From Corylus avellana (taxonomy: Eukaryota; Streptophyta; Magnoliopsida; Fagales; Betulaceae), in the NCBI RefSeq assembly GCF_901000735.1, contig NC_081549.1:2193989-2257988 (forward strand): a DNA stretch of 64,000 nucleotides, in the 5' to 3' direction. Positions 1 to 13,280 of the stretch are shown piece after piece (within the stretch, counting starts at the first letter, position 1; each line of letters opens with the position of its first letter). Below the pieces are notes generated by a model. It saw only the letters and a program-made list of their open reading frames with translations. It had not been told where the DNA came from and did not search any database. A program made the position numbers and the translations under genes.

Positions 1-2750
1 AAAATATTCGAAATTAGTGATCTTAATTTAATTAAAAATATATTTTTTTCTGTTTCCTATTATTATATATATTATTGGATGATCTGTAAAATATAATTTA
101 GACTATAAAAGAAAATATAGAGACCCAACAAAGAAGCTGCCAAGTAGTCAACAAATAACACTCATTTCTTTTATTCATTGTTCAGGTAAAAAGTTAAGCT
201 AAAATTTGAAGAAAACGAACCGTTGAGGCCAATTAGGTAATTTCAGACGGTGCCAGCCCATGGATTGAGAATCCATAATTACATTGGTGGAGGCATAGCC
301 CGAAATGTAGAGTGGTATAAAACGAGCTCCATGAGGGAGGGGTGCCAAATCTAGTTGACGATTTCACCCTTACAAGAAACACCCTTCCAAAACACCACCT
401 GTCAACCATGATGTTTCACGTTAAGCCACTCATAACCCATGAGGGCTCGAGGCTGGCTGGCCCCAACTCTCATCCAAAACACCTTGCCCACTATTTCAAG
501 GTCACCCCTATATTTTGCACACAAAAATTGTTTTTTTTTTTTTTTTTCTACTTATGATACTAGTTTGGCATATAATTATGATTATAATAACGTAAACAAA
601 ACACCATCAATGGTCCAAAGAGTGCAAATTATGGGAAGTGAAATGGTCTCTTAGACGAATTCAAATCTTTAGCAATTTGAACTGCTAGAAATTTAGCCCT
701 ACCCAAGACCTGTTTGGACATGTGAGTTTTGTAAAAATTCTTTTATATTTGTTACATGGATTGCTAATCCTCTTAGTTTTCTTATAAGGAACAAAACTTA
801 TGTCTTGTGTCTTATACTCACAAAATGCAAGTTAAGAATGCCACATCAGTAATTGAGAGTCTCGACTTGTATCCTATGTGCACAAAAACAAGACAAAGCA
901 AAGCCCCATATAACACATCCACAAAAACTTATAAGCCCTTAGGAAGGTAGTTGTACTAAAACAACAATGGCATCACATAATCTTCATTTTTGCATTATTT
1001 ATGGAACCCTTTTGAAAATGGGCAAATTAATTTGTATATTTTCGTGGGTTTTCAATTTTTATAATCACATCATTTATAGTATTTAATTATTCTAATCAAT
1101 TACTTCTATTCACTTTATGGAAGATGATATCACTCTTTAATTGTACCCTCGTGTATCCAATTATTTTTGTGTTATTAAATATTCTTGATAATAATTTTAA
1201 CAAAAAGTAATCAATTAGACAAGTAAATGTAAACACATGGATAATTTTTGGAACAACATATCTTCGAATTCTATCTTAGACATGATTAACCCTATACATA
1301 GATGTAATCTTTGACATGACTTTATGCTTGGATGCAACTGTTGACAAAAATGGCAGACACGAATGTGCCATGCAGCCAAAAATGACAAAGTTTGTCTTCT
1401 TCATGTCCAAAACCGCCATTTTCAACAAAAGAAACATTACGGCAGAAAATGATTATTACCAACAGTTCCCAACACAAGAAATTAGAAAACTGAAATTATT
1501 ATTATTTTTTAAAATTACTCTTAAAACACAGTTTTAAGTTTTTTTTTTTTTTTTTTTTAAGTAAAAAAGTTAAAAAAAAAAAAAGAAAAAAAAAAGAGAG
1601 AGTTTTTTTTAAGCTTTTTGACTGAACGGATCCATTTTTGCTTAGCAGGAATTTTTTATGTGCTAAAAGTAAATTTTAAGAGTTTTTACCCAATTCCAAA
1701 TAAGCTCAAAGGGTTCTTCTGGGTTTAAAACGTGATTTATATATATATATATATAAATGCTAATTATTTAGTGAGATTACAGTTAGGCTGTCACAAAATC
1801 GTAATTTAAGTTTTAAAATTATGTGTTTTTAAAGATACACTTATTTATTTGCGATTTGAAAATGTAATTTTTTTTTTTTTAAACTTCACTTTGATTCCTT
1901 AAACTTTCACCCGATTTTACAAACTTTCCATGAACTTTCAATTACTCTCAATTAGAACCATTTCTTTAATTTTAACCGTTAAAAAAAAAAAAAAAATTCA
2001 AAATGTCCTTAATTTTAATTTTTTTTTAAAATAAAAAAACGTTTTGGAAGTTGAAATTTTATGCAAAAGTCAGGGGTATAAACATCATGTAATGTTTAAA
2101 ATCTGACAGTGAGGTCGATATTGAAAGTAATTAAAAGTTTAGGAATCTAAAATGAGAAATTTAAAAGTTCATGAGAGTTTTATTTGGGGGTCAAAGTGAA
2201 ATTTTTTTTTTATTTTTTATATATATTTTTTAAAAATAATGTAATTTAATTTAAAACTACACAAATAGTACGTAAAATCAGAGTGAAAAAGAAAGAGAGT
2301 CTAAATACAGGAGGAGGAGAAGAGGGCATAAATAAAACAAAAGAGTAATTGATGATGAAGAGGGAGGGAAGGGGGAGAGGGGAGAGGAGATGGTGATGAT
2401 GGTTCGAAGCCAATCCAAACCATCATTGCGAATCTTGGGACGGCCTAGCCCACCATCATTTTAGAAGCCCTAGCCATGAGTCACATAATTGTCCCTCTCA
2501 TACCCATAATGGTCAGTGGGATGACCAAACTGCCCTCCTCCCTGCAAGAACCCAAAAACCATCATCATTCCCATGACGCCATATCCATCATCATGGAACC
2601 AAAAACATTGAAAGCTTTAGGCTCCTACGCCTAACCGGCCGCCTTCCATGCTTACACATGCATGATTGTTGTGTCAGAAGGAGAGGGTGATGTCCCCCCC
2701 TCTACCCATGAGCCTCTCTTAAATTTTTTTCTCTTCCTCTCTAGATTTTG
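1..2750. other. AT-rich intergenic spacer, left edge
   Basis: No gene is supported here. The stretch holds poly-A/T tracts, a short (TA)n run near 1740-1755 and a foldback element at 1883-2202 that is listed separately. The open frames near 342-654 and 1316-1537 are short, show no domain and lack coding bias. The last part (about 2280-2750) is purine-rich and then CT-rich and is the likely promoter of the ZPR3-type gene downstream. Confidence 0.6.
1883..2202. repeat. foldback (MITE-like) element
   Basis: The left end near 1885 reads TTCACTTTGATTCC. The right end near 2185-2200 reads GGGGGTCAAAGTGAA, which is its imperfect reverse complement. The interior pairs AAACTTTC-type and GAAAGT-type segments and has a central poly-A. 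This is the architecture of a short non-autonomous foldback element. No clear target duplication was found, so the superfamily is undetermined. Confidence 0.45.
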
Positions 2751-2753
2751 CTC

Positions 2754-2760
2754 TATAAAT
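2754..2760 (+). promoter_or_regulatory. TATA box of ZPR3-type gene
   Basis: TATAAAT lies about 25-30 bp before a CT-rich leader (CTCACTTCTCTCCTC), a typical plant core promoter arrangement. The leader continues through (CT)n near 2939-2967 and would be joined to the coding exon by a 5' UTR intron. Confidence 0.5.
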
Positions 2761-3959
2761 TAACAGCCTCTTTGTTCTCTTTGTCCCTCACTTCTCTCCT
2801 CACAAACTCTCCCTTTTTACTGCTACTTCTCGTTAGAAACCAGATAGCTTCCTCGACCAAAGTTCTCTAACCAACCTCCTTGAAAAGGTGATCTTTTTTG
2901 AAAAGATAAAGAGAGCAACAAAGAAAGAGAGGTCCCCACCTCTCTCTCTCTCTGTCTCTCTCTCTCAAGACTAGTTTTCTTTCTTCTTTCTTCTTTCTTC
3001 TTTCTTTCACTAGGAAAGGTAGACATGTTAGTGGAAATTCTGAGCTAGTTCAACCTGTTCTATGTCTATAACCGCCTTGCTTGTCTCTCTATTGCCTGCC
3101 TCTGTTTTGTATGAGAACTACAAGAGGGGTTCACATTGTTGGGTTTCTTTGTTTATACCACCTAATTTCAGGGAGAGAATGTTTTGTCTTTTGAATGTTT
3201 CCCACCTTGGATTCTCCAACATTTGTTTCTTTAATGGGTTCTTTAATTTGTCTTGCTCTAGCTCTATGGCTGTCTTCTCCTTTTCTTTTAATATTCTAAT
3301 TTGTATATTTTTTACTTTCGGCTCACTGCTTTATTATCATTCAAAGATGCATTCCTCTTAGGTGTATGCAAGTTCTAGAATTGGCACTTATAGACACAAA
3401 TATAGACGCAAACAAGTTTAAAATCTCCATTTTGGCATGCTATGATCTTTATATATTCTTTTCTTTCTTGTATGGACAGCCGAAAGAAGTCTAATGAGTG
3501 CAGATTCAGACAACTGTTATTCCACCACTTTATAAACACAAGCTGCTGTTGCGTTTCACATGTTCTGTTTTCCTAGCTAGGATGTTATTGGCATTCTTGT
3601 TTTCATTTCTGTAATTTGAACTAGCAAAACCATAGGATAAAGCAAGAAATGCCCAAGGAAGAGTAATCCCTACCGATTGTAAATTGTATTTGGACCTCTA
3701 ATCAGTAATTGGTCTGGCTCTGCTCCATAAATATTGGTTACTTTTCTTCATACATATTAGACTTAACATCAGGGATCTTTTGTTACAATAAAATATAGTA
3801 TAATGCTACTGTCTCATGTGTTGTATGAAATTTTTTGTGGCAATAAAGAATATTATCCAGAGATGTTGTTGTGCTCTGTTCTGTTCTGATGTTGGTTCTG
3901 TTGTTTTTGTTTCAGGGGCATTACAGGCAGTTTGAAAGGTTTTTTATTTTTGGTAAGAA

Positions 3960-4187
3960 ATGGATAGGCTGAACTCAAAGCTATACTTGCAGAACTGTTA
4001 CATAATGAAAGAGAATGAGAGGCTAAGGAAGAAAGCGCAGCTTCTCAACCAGGAGAATCAAGTGCTGCTCTCTGAGCTCAAACAGAAGCTCTCCAAGGGA
4101 AACCCGAAATCCCATGGTCCAAACACTATTCCTGACCTCAATATCTGCTCCAGCTCGAACCAAAATCCTTCTGGTTCCAGCAACTGA
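3960..4187 (+). CDS. ZPR3: LITTLE ZIPPER protein (ZPR3/ZPR4 type)
   Basis: A 75-residue microprotein. Residues 1-46 read as the conserved ZPR block: MDRLNSKLYLQNCYIMKENE, then a basic leucine-zipper segment (ERLRKKAQLLNQENQ, with LLSEL heptads). Known ZPR proteins form non-functional heterodimers with HD-ZIP III factors (REVOLUTA, PHABULOSA) through the zipper and so limit adaxial and shoot-meristem identity activity. The coding sequence is in one exon. A strong acceptor (GTTTTTGTTTCAG) ends at 3915, so a 5' UTR intron of about 900 bp probably starts after AAAG at 3018 or 2887. The C-terminal tail (from about residue 47) is low-complexity Ser/Asn and contains PDLNIC, reminiscent of but not equal to a DLNxxP repression motif. 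The family call is firm; ZPR3 versus ZPR4 is inferred. Confidence 0.92.
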   Translation: MDRLNSKLYLQNCYIMKENERLRKKAQLLNQENQVLLSELKQKLSKGNPKSHGPNTIPDLNICSSSNQNPSGSSN

Positions 4188-4199
4188 TCTAGCAGGATA

Positions 4200-7100
4200 A
4201 ATATCATTGACTCCACTTAGACTCCCTTGCTTTTTTTTTCTTTTTTTGTAAAACCATGGTCAGCAATAGTACTAGTTCCAGTTTCAGTTATGTAGGACAG
4301 TAGTATCTTTCTCCAAGGGTCACTTTTGCTTCGCTTCTATTTCTATCTCTTGTCATATCTTCTTCTTTTTGGGGGGGGCGGGGGTTAAGATATTGATTTC
4401 TGAACTACAAGGATGTATCAGGCTCTATATCTACTAGAAAGGAATATAATATTATCATAGTTTTAGCTCTCTCTCTGTGTCTTGAACTAATATCTCCATT
4501 AATTAGTTGCTATATTCTTTGGTTTAACAACATCTAGTCTCTTCCTTTCATATTTATTTCTATGTCCATGCTCGAAATATGTCCCAAGTTGCATCATTAG
4601 AAGGAAAAATTGCAGTAAAGATGATAGTATGTCCCTTTAAACTGGTTCATGTCAGGAAAATGGCCAAATTAAATGATTTTTTTTTCATTCTCAGCAGCAA
4701 GTTTAATTGATTTTAAAAACATATCATGTCATTCCTTGTATAGATCCTACCTATGGAGAATTTTATGTTAATTTTTTTTTGTTCTTTCTCAATATTAACA
4801 AACAATTTAAATATAAAAATATTTTAAAAACAATCTGTTCAACATGACAGAATACTTTTTCAAGTGAAATGCCCAAAAAAAAAAAAAAAAAAAACAAAAC
4901 AAAACCCTACAAAATGAGTATATAAGTCTCTATCCAAATATACTTCTAGAATTAGAAGACAATTGAATCAAACAAAATGCATATACACTTGGAAAACAGA
5001 AAACCAGCCCAGCACACAAGCAAACAAAATCTGCTATCAATAATAATTCAAAAGATTCTCGGACCCCTGTTAATTATATCACAATCTCATGTGGGCAACA
5101 GTATCTAACATTCACAGCAAAACTCCCTGGTCTCTGCAAGCAGCTGTGAAAAACTGAACCCAAACTTTGGACACAATTTTTGTGGCTTCTAAATTTCCTC
5201 TTTCTTAATGGGGCCTGCATAAACAGGTTTTCCAGCAATTTATTGTGAAACAGGTGGTTTGAAGCAACCAAAGGCAGACAAGGTTGTTTTGCCAAGTGCC
5301 ATGACTCTGTGCATGTCATGGCCCAACAATTGAACCGTCACTGTGTCCATGGTGCTTAGCTCTACAACCTCTACACAAGAAGCCAGGATGTGTAGATTGT
5401 CTTTTTCAGAGGAGAGAAAAGTTCACCCAAAAGAGAGAGAGAGAGAGAGAGAGATGAATATTGTAAGCTTAGAAAAGAGGCTTTTCATTCAGATTCTGTC
5501 TGAGGAGAGTGATGGGAGGATCTAATCAGAGGTAACGTCATCAAAGATTCAGTAGAGAAAGTCAATGAAGGTTTATTAAGTTTGACAAAGTGGTAACCCA
5601 CAATATCAAACTCGTGGGCATGACATCTCCTGATAGGCATATATGCCAGGTTGACCATCAAGCCCACCGGATGACATACAGAAGAATGTCTTATCAAAAC
5701 TCAAATGCATCTAACAAAGCCCCTCAATCCCTATGGTCTGCCCTCTATGGACCTCTCATGTCACAATATCATATCACCAAGTTACAAGTCAATTTGAGTA
5801 GCTGAATTAATGGCCAAGGTTTGATGATACCTGAAATCTTCTTAAAGGGTCCGCAAATCAATTAAACTCTATTCCATTTTTTGGAAGAAAAAAAATAATA
5901 CATAAAATTTGGGTTATGATTTTGAAATGTATTTTAGGTCTATATTTGAAATTTATTTAAGAAAATTATTTAGTTGTGTTTCTAAAACAAATAAATACTA
6001 AATATGCTTATTTAAAGAAATTGCAAGTATGAATCTTTTACAATAATAAGAAGAAGAAAAAAGTGATAGTATAGCCACCGTCAACAAAGGAAAGAGGTGA
6101 TGGTAGAGCAATCCTTGTTTCTCTCCCTCGATTAATAGTGGTAATACTATTACCTCTTTTTAAGCTACTTGTTTTTGCAAAATGTTACTATGAGACGATA
6201 AAAAGTTTTTTAAAAAGTATTTTATGATCAGATTTTAAAAACAAAAAATTATGTATATATATTTTCAAATCCCTTGCCAAATTAGGCCTAATCATTCAGT
6301 TCAACTTAATTTTTTTTTTCCTTAAAAACTTAGACAAGATGAACAACTTGTCGGTATATGGCCAAAAATTCAAAATGATCTCAATGTGGCTACGACTGGT
6401 TCAATACAACAATATTTGCCCAAATTTTTCCTTGTTTTTCACAAGTTACGCACTGCAGATTCTGGGTCATCATAACGATATCTAACTCCTTGGAGCGTTC
6501 ATAAGATAAATCGAAAGAGGTAAATGTAGTTCCCAATGACCCCAAAAAAACAGACCCAGAAAACAAAATAGATAAATTCGTCTCTTGGTTCATCATGGTT
6601 CCCTACACCTGTTGATATACAAGGGCCACCCGGTCCCCTCCCCACCCCACCCCACCCCACCCCAACCCACAAAATTAAAAAAAAAAAAATCCAGTAAGAG
6701 CATATTCTCTGCTAAATAGTAGCACCCGTAGATCTTCTCCGTCAATAATATACAGTCTACACACCGAAAATTCTTACATAAAAACAAATATAATGATACT
6801 TTTCGAAGAACCAAGGAAAAAAAAAAATGGTACCTGGATATTAAAGCAGAGGAATGTGGTGTAGCTGTGTATGCTGATTTTTTAAAAAGGGTATCCGAAT
6901 CTTGGCGGTTCTGCGTCCATTAACATTTTCTCACCCACAAATCCTACACCGAAGTCATTGCGTGAGCAGATTCAACATTTATATCCCCTTTCTAAATTTT
7001 TTGTAAAAACATCTACCGTAGGATTATTCAAGTTTCGGACTTGGAGCTTTACAATAAGCCCACAGCTTCAGACTTTTTGAACAAAAAAAAAAAAAAAAAA

Positions 7101-7878
7101 AAAAAACGTGGATTATAAAACTGGGGGTAGCGAAACCACGTGGTGCAAGCAAGGGGAAGAGTCTAATTACAGACAAAGTTCCTTGCTGTCTAGGAAGAAA
7201 TTATTGGCCTATGGTCCAATAATAATACTCTTGTTTTGCTTGGTAAATTGAGGAGGAGAGGCGTGGAGAATAAGAACTATATGCATAAATCCCAAATCTA
7301 CTCCCAAAAAAGCATCCAAGTTAATTACTGAAAAAATATTCTCCATTTTTCCTCCTTCTAGAGTAGACTTGAAATTCAAGAAACCTCAATTTATATAACC
7401 GGAGAATAGTCAAGAATTCCGTTCCGACCTCCTGTTTGGTATCTCTAGCAGATTATGAGACATGAGAGTGTGTTCAACATTTTTTTTCGACAGTTTTTTA
7501 GGATTTTGATCGGGTGCAATGAGCTACCTGCAATACGGGCAACTAATTACACCAGATCCCCGGCCATGGCCAGTAGCTTTCTTGAAATACATTCTTTCTA
7601 ACCTCTCCAAATAAGCTAGAATGAGAATCTGCAGAAATCTTTATCAGAAACAGTCATTCTCAGTCTTGCTTCTCCTTCTCATAGCAAAGTAACGGTCAAT
7701 TACCTGAAGGAAGAAACAAAAAAAATGGAATGATGTAACGAATAATACACCACAAAGGTTGCATCAACTTCTGTTCCTTTTCCTTTTTTTTTTTTTTTTT
7801 TTTTTCTTGCTATTTTCCACCCTTTCAACTTCAAATTTTCTTTATTAAAAAAAGCTATTGTCTAAAATGTCACAGTAA
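4200..7878. other. 3' UTR of the ZPR gene, then gene-free spacer
   Basis: The region to about 4450 is the likely 3' UTR of the ZPR gene. Beyond it I see poly-A tracts (4875-4894, 7083-7106), a (GA)n run at 5431-5453, a CCCCACCCCACCCC run near 6640-6665 and no credible exon. The part from about 7430 to 7878 precedes the stop codon of the minus-strand protease gene and probably includes its 3' UTR. Confidence 0.5.
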
Positions 7879-10800
7879 TTAGTCCCAAGAACAATATCCA
7901 TGCCAACATTTGCAATTATTTAATCTATCATTATACAAATCGGGGCGTGTCATTGGAAAAAGAAGCCAGAGGAAGCCCACCATTCCTGCTAGAAATGCAA
8001 CACTTACAATCCCTGAAACAATCGTGAAAATAAGAAAAAATGAAGTGAGCTTTGACAAAAGAAGATTCAAGAAAATAATAAAATCAAAGTTCCAACAACA
8101 ACATGTAAAGAGCAATTCAGAGTTTAATATCTATATCGATCAAAAGGATTACAATTAGAATCATCAAGAGTTTAGATTATCATCGAAGACTGAACAGAAC
8201 AGCAAAATTTTAAGATGATAAAGCTTGAAGAACATTTAAAAGAGGCTAGGGATGATCAATATATCTCAAAACTTCAATAAATTTGTTTTCCCAATCATCT
8301 GGACAATCATAGGAATCATCTGTTATAGTTTCTGTTTTTAGCAAGTTAGGAAAAAAAAAAAGCAGTGCAGGTCTATAACATATCTTTAAGATTTTCATAT
8401 ACTTTAGAAGGTTAGCTCCACTTTTTTCTTAAAGTTGTGTTTGGATGGGGGATTTTGAGGCAGGATTTTATTTAAAGTTGTGAGGTAGGATTTTCCAATG
8501 TCGATTCCCCCTCTTTGGGTCAACAATAGGATTGTTTCAAAAAACTTTATTTTCCACTGCATTCATCACCAGAGTCACCCCCACTATCACCATGACACCA
8601 TAGCACCACCATTACCAAGATATTGCAATTACCATTATAATCATCGTTGTAACTACTATAATACTTTAATTTCTTATAATATACTTATCCAGACAACAGA
8701 ATTCTAAATTGAAGGAATTGATGTTCCCATCAATTTAAATTCTATAACTTCGAAAATTGTAAGAATTTTTCAAAATTATCATCCAAACACAATAAATAAA
8801 TCCCCCTAAAATCCAATGACCTAACAATTGCAATTTATACTTAAGTTTCCATATATAAATAGTAATTTCACGTGCAAGGGCAAACCAGTTTGGCCTCCTT
8901 GTATGAAGTGTAACCAAAGTCTGATAACAATCTAAAGATTTAAGAGGCACAAAAAGAGCAGCAGTATCAAGAAAGGTGCTTGAAATGACAGATAGACACC
9001 ACGAGCTTTCAATAAGCAAAACAATGCCAAATATTATAACTAACAAAATGTTCTTATATGCTCAAGTCATCAATGTTTAGTTAACAGGAAAAATTACTGG
9101 CATACCATTCCTCCGTGAAAACAGCACGGGCAATCCCATAAAATTGCAAAATGCATGAGCAACTAATGGAGCAAGAAGATGTCCTGAAACAAGAATGCAG
9201 CAGTCAGATAGAAATATATCAAATGAATAAGCAGACCAAAAAAGCCGTCAATACCTAAGAATAAACTGTGGTATCATCCATGAAAAACTAAAAAAAAAAA
9301 CTATTAAAGAAAAAAGCAAAAATTCTGACGCAACAAGAATCATCTTAATTAAGTAGCTATGAGGATCAAGCAAGTATAGTAGTCATTGATCTTTGAACAG
9401 AATAACATCAATGCTTAGGCGTCTACACTTGATAAATTACTGTCATCTCTTTCTGGTAAGCGACAAGCTTAGATAACTCACACAAAGATGACAAAAATAC
9501 TTAGTAACAACTAGGTACCACCTATTCTTCAGTAAACACCAACTCAAAACTGTTAACATTTATTTGTGTGTGTGTGTGTGTGTCTGTGAGAGAGAGAGAG
9601 CTATCATGAGAGGCAACTTTATCTGTTTGAACTCTACAGCTCACTATGATCAGAATCTTAGACCTGAGATTCTTCCATTTTTATTTTAAGTTCTGTAATT
9701 TAATTTGTAAAACTTGAATAACAACTACTACCACATTGGCTACAATAACAAAACTCAGTAAATTTCCAGTAAAATAGTGATACAGTATACAACTTGGCCA
9801 GACACAATCCTCATTGCAGATTTTCTGTACAACTTCTCTATAAATGACATTGAGGGTAGCACTATATTATTAAGAAAATCCTACTAAGCCCATGGTAATT
9901 TATGTGATTGACCAACTGGAAGCATGGCTTTGAAAACTAAGCAAATTACATATAATCTTAACTCAGACTCTCTTGGAAGTTTGGCAAGCAAAATTTTCTC
10001 GCCCGTGTATTTAGTTATAAGATGCAAATGTGTCAAATATTCACTTACCGGTTCGAATGAGGAGGAAAGATGCATATGACCCAAAGATTACAGTGTAGCC
10101 AAGCTGGAGACCTGAAAACCACACATATAACCAATTCAAGGAACTGACATCTGATGGGTGGAATATGTAAAATTTGAGAACCACATGTATCCCGTGGAAA
10201 GAGTAAACTTGTATCTACCTACAGCCAAGGAAGTTTTGATCCAGCTGTAGTTTTTCTTGCTGTAGAACTCCATTAAATGGTTTAGATGTGCTGCAAAACA
10301 TGTTCACAAACAGTAAGACTGGGAATGACCAATGATCAGTATGGATGTTTCAAGTACTTAGATAAACTTGGATAGAGGATTCTCTCGCTTTTCCATATTA
10401 GCAACTCATTTTTTGTCATATATAAATTTCAGGGCGAATTATCATAGTTTCTAGAGTTACACCAAAGTAATTATGGACAGATTATGTGTACATCAGTTTT
10501 CAAGTTATACCAGAATTTCAGTTCCATAGATCAATAGCCAGTTAGTGCAGAAACAGATAACATAATGACTTCACTCCTAAAGATCATTTAATTCCTAAAA
10601 CACATCCATGATTGTAATCGAACATAAGTGCCCACCAAGCTCTAAGAAGGTCACAAGAAATGCTTCATAATTATCTGAACGAAACATTTAGTATACGCTG
10701 AAAATGGCGTGTGTCAACTCACCCAAGCTGAAGAAAATCGGGCAGAGACGTATGACAGTGTATGGTTTAAATCCTCCACAGAGAAGTAGAGGTATCATAC

Positions 10801-11889
10801 ATGCTCGAAAAACCAGCTCCTCAGTGAGTGGTGCCTGTTCAGTACAGCACTGTCAGAAACCGCCAGAATTTAAGATACCTCCGGGTTCCATCTTTCAATT
10901 AGATAAATTACAAATAATCAAAAAAAGGTTCAACAATGACAGGACAATCATAGATCCACAACCCTTCATGATGAAGAAATTTAGTTAAATACAACTTAAC
11001 AAACAGTAAGGACTCTCATATTCCTATGTGATGCACACTAACAATTTTTAAATTAGTTATCAAGTTTATGTTAAATCATAACTACGATCATTTTCCAATA
11101 CAACAACAGGCTTTGATTGTGCACAAAGTCTCAAAATTGAGCTCAACGGGCACGCCAAATGGTAAAGCTACTAACCACAACATAACTACGCCAAGCCAAA
11201 ACATTTGAAGCAACTGAAACTATCGAAGCAAGGAAATTTTGCAACGAAATGCCTTCGCCGCCGCGATTGGCGTTTTCCCTCCTCGAGTCCACCAGTAACA
11301 GAATCTTCAACACCAAAGATCCGGCGTACATCAGAGAAGTCAATGAAAGAGGAAACACCACAGCTTGCCACTGATTTCACAAACAAAATCGCAATTCAGC
11401 AATGCAAATTTAGCAACCACTAGCTAATACGCATCCAAATCGAAAAATTACCACATTCAAAAGAAAGTGCGCGTTAAGTCACAATCTTAGCAAACAATTA
11501 AGAAAAGAAATTACGTGTTAGATTACGATACTGACAATATGGTCCGCTCGGATGCCGTAAACACCGAACAGAATCGATGCCTCGCTGCTTCTTATCTGGC
11601 AACGAATTCAACACTCTGAAAATTTGAGCTCGGCAATTTTCTCTGAAGCAAAAACGTATTTATGAGAGGGATTTGAGCTTACGGAGAGGATGAGACCGCT
11701 GACGAGAAGTGAGAGAATGGAGGAGACAGCGGCGCACACGAACCGTCGGATCATGAAGGTCTTGGCGGAGGGAGGGGGTGGGAGACGGAGGATCAAAGTG
11801 GGCGCGTAGAGAATCGCAACGTAGAGTAAGGCCATGGCTGTGCAGGCCGTCACTGCCGCCAGCTTCGAAACGCCATCTTCTTCTTCCAT
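7879..11889 (-). CDS. FACE2: CAAX prenyl protease 2 (type II CAAX endopeptidase)
   Basis: An ER integral-membrane protease that removes the -aaX tripeptide from prenylated CaaX proteins. Eight coding exons were resolved from GT-AG borders and phase: 11889-11683, 11595-11536, 11370-11176, 10834-10723, 10290-10219, 10111-10049, 9183-9106, 8012-7879. They join without a frame break to 306 residues, close to the Arabidopsis protein of about 310. Key motifs: EExxxR at residues 159-164 (TEELVFR, catalytic Glu), FxxxH at 189-193 (FSLAH) and HxxxN at 246-250 (HAFCN). Several hydrophobic spans follow the N-terminal ATACTAMALLYVAILYAP-like segment (first residues MEEEDGVSKL). The C-terminus ends CKCWHGYCSWD. 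The start at 11889 matches the family; an upstream in-frame extension in the same open frame is probably 5' UTR. Confidence 0.95.
8437..8791. repeat. possible MITE inside the last FACE2 intron
   Basis: Inverted ends TGTGTTTGGATGG (8437) and ATCATCCAAACACA (ending about 8791) flank 355 bp of AT-rich sequence with no coding content. It lies in the intron between the last two FACE2 exons. The flanks show no convincing target duplication, so this remains a candidate. Confidence 0.4.
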
Positions 11890-12364
11890 TGCTTTTGGTT
11901 TAGCTTTCTCAGAAAAACCTAGAGAGAAGAAGAACGAGATTTTCTGGTTACTTGCCTTTTGCGCTTGCTCGCTGGACTTCGTTGACTTGGGGAGGACTGC
12001 TTGGAATCTCCCCGTCTCGCAGTAATTTCTTTTCTGGTGAGCGGTGACTGTATGACTGCTGTTCGGGACTCCAAAAAAAAAAAAAACGATATGATTTGTA
12101 AACATGAAATATGAGAACCTAAAGATAAAACTTACAATAACAAAAGTCTTTCGTTCCATTCGCATGACATTACATTGGGGTATTAAGATGGATGTTGATG
12201 CATTGAGTGAAACACATGTGACAATCAGTAAACTGTTAATTTTGATGATTTAGTGACTGACTGACTTCTTTTAAATTTGAACAAAATCTAATGACTTTAT
12301 TCTTAAAATTAAAAATCTGGTGATTAAATCTAAATAAGATGAAAACTGAATGGTCCTCAATAAG

Positions 12365-12466
12365 TAGCTTAATGGGTTCTAAATCACGTTTCATGAAACG
12401 GAGGTCACTAGTTTGAATTCCTCATCGCCTTCCCTTGTGTAGACATGTCAAAAAAAAAAAAAAAAG
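12365..12466 (+). repeat. SINE-like remnant
   Basis: The stretch has a tRNA-like layout: an A-box-like segment (TAGCTTAATGGGTT), a B-box-like segment (GTCACTAGTTTGAATTCC) about 40 bp later, and a poly-A tail at 12450-12465. A related segment (GGAGTAGCTTAATTAGTTGG) with a poly-A tail occurs near 50626-50710. The match to consensus boxes is poor, so the call is tentative. Confidence 0.3.
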
Positions 12467-13280
12467 ATGAAAACCGAATGATGCTCCCCTTTAAGCTTTC
12501 ATAAACTCACTTAACTATTATATTGTAGGGAGATTAAAAGAAAGACATAGTTTTCTTTTAAACTGGGTTTGAGGAAATTCCTTCACCCTAATCTATAATA
12601 AATGACATGTGTCATTTGAGTATGTGAAAGTCATATGTTTTTTTAATAGTAGAGACAAACTTGAAATAAATTTTATTAAAAAAAATATGTGTATCTCACA
12701 TGTTATTAAAAAAATGAACACGTATCACTTTTATAGACTAGGTTAAAAAAATTCATTCAACCCAATTTAGAGAAAAACTTTATCCTTAAGAAAGGATGCC
12801 AAAAAAAGAAATGGAATTGATAACAATTCAGACAAAACGACTATGCAAAATTTGTAAAATGTAATATTACATATTGTCCACATCTTTTACCAATTAAACT
12901 TACATATATTAATACATATGAGTATCTAATTTTGTTAAAATATTTTTGAGCATGTGAGAATATGATATTTTGAATTTTTATTTTTAATTTATTGATGTAC
13001 TAGTTTTTTTTTTTTTTTTTCAATGCATATTATTTATTCATTTCATAAAGATATAGCATATTGCTTTATTTAACTCTTTAAATGTTATCATCCCAATCAA
13101 TTTATAGATTTGTTGTATATTTCAATGAATTGCGTTCTTGGCCATTGCCCAGTCTATATGAACTTTCTCAATTATACGGTGTTTTCTTGCTTTTCTATTT
13201 CCGCTACAAGCACATTAGACACAATCTCCTTCTCTGTCTCTACAGTAAGTGACAATTTTTTCATACGTCTGATAATCGGT

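Noticed and set aside
5074..5319. 81-residue minus-strand frame
   Set aside because: No family resemblance, no conserved motif and no splice-site context; treated as chance.
7879..8158. Plus-strand frame opposite the last FACE2 exon
   Set aside because: The minus-strand reading is the conserved C-terminus of the CAAX protease; the plus frame is incidental.
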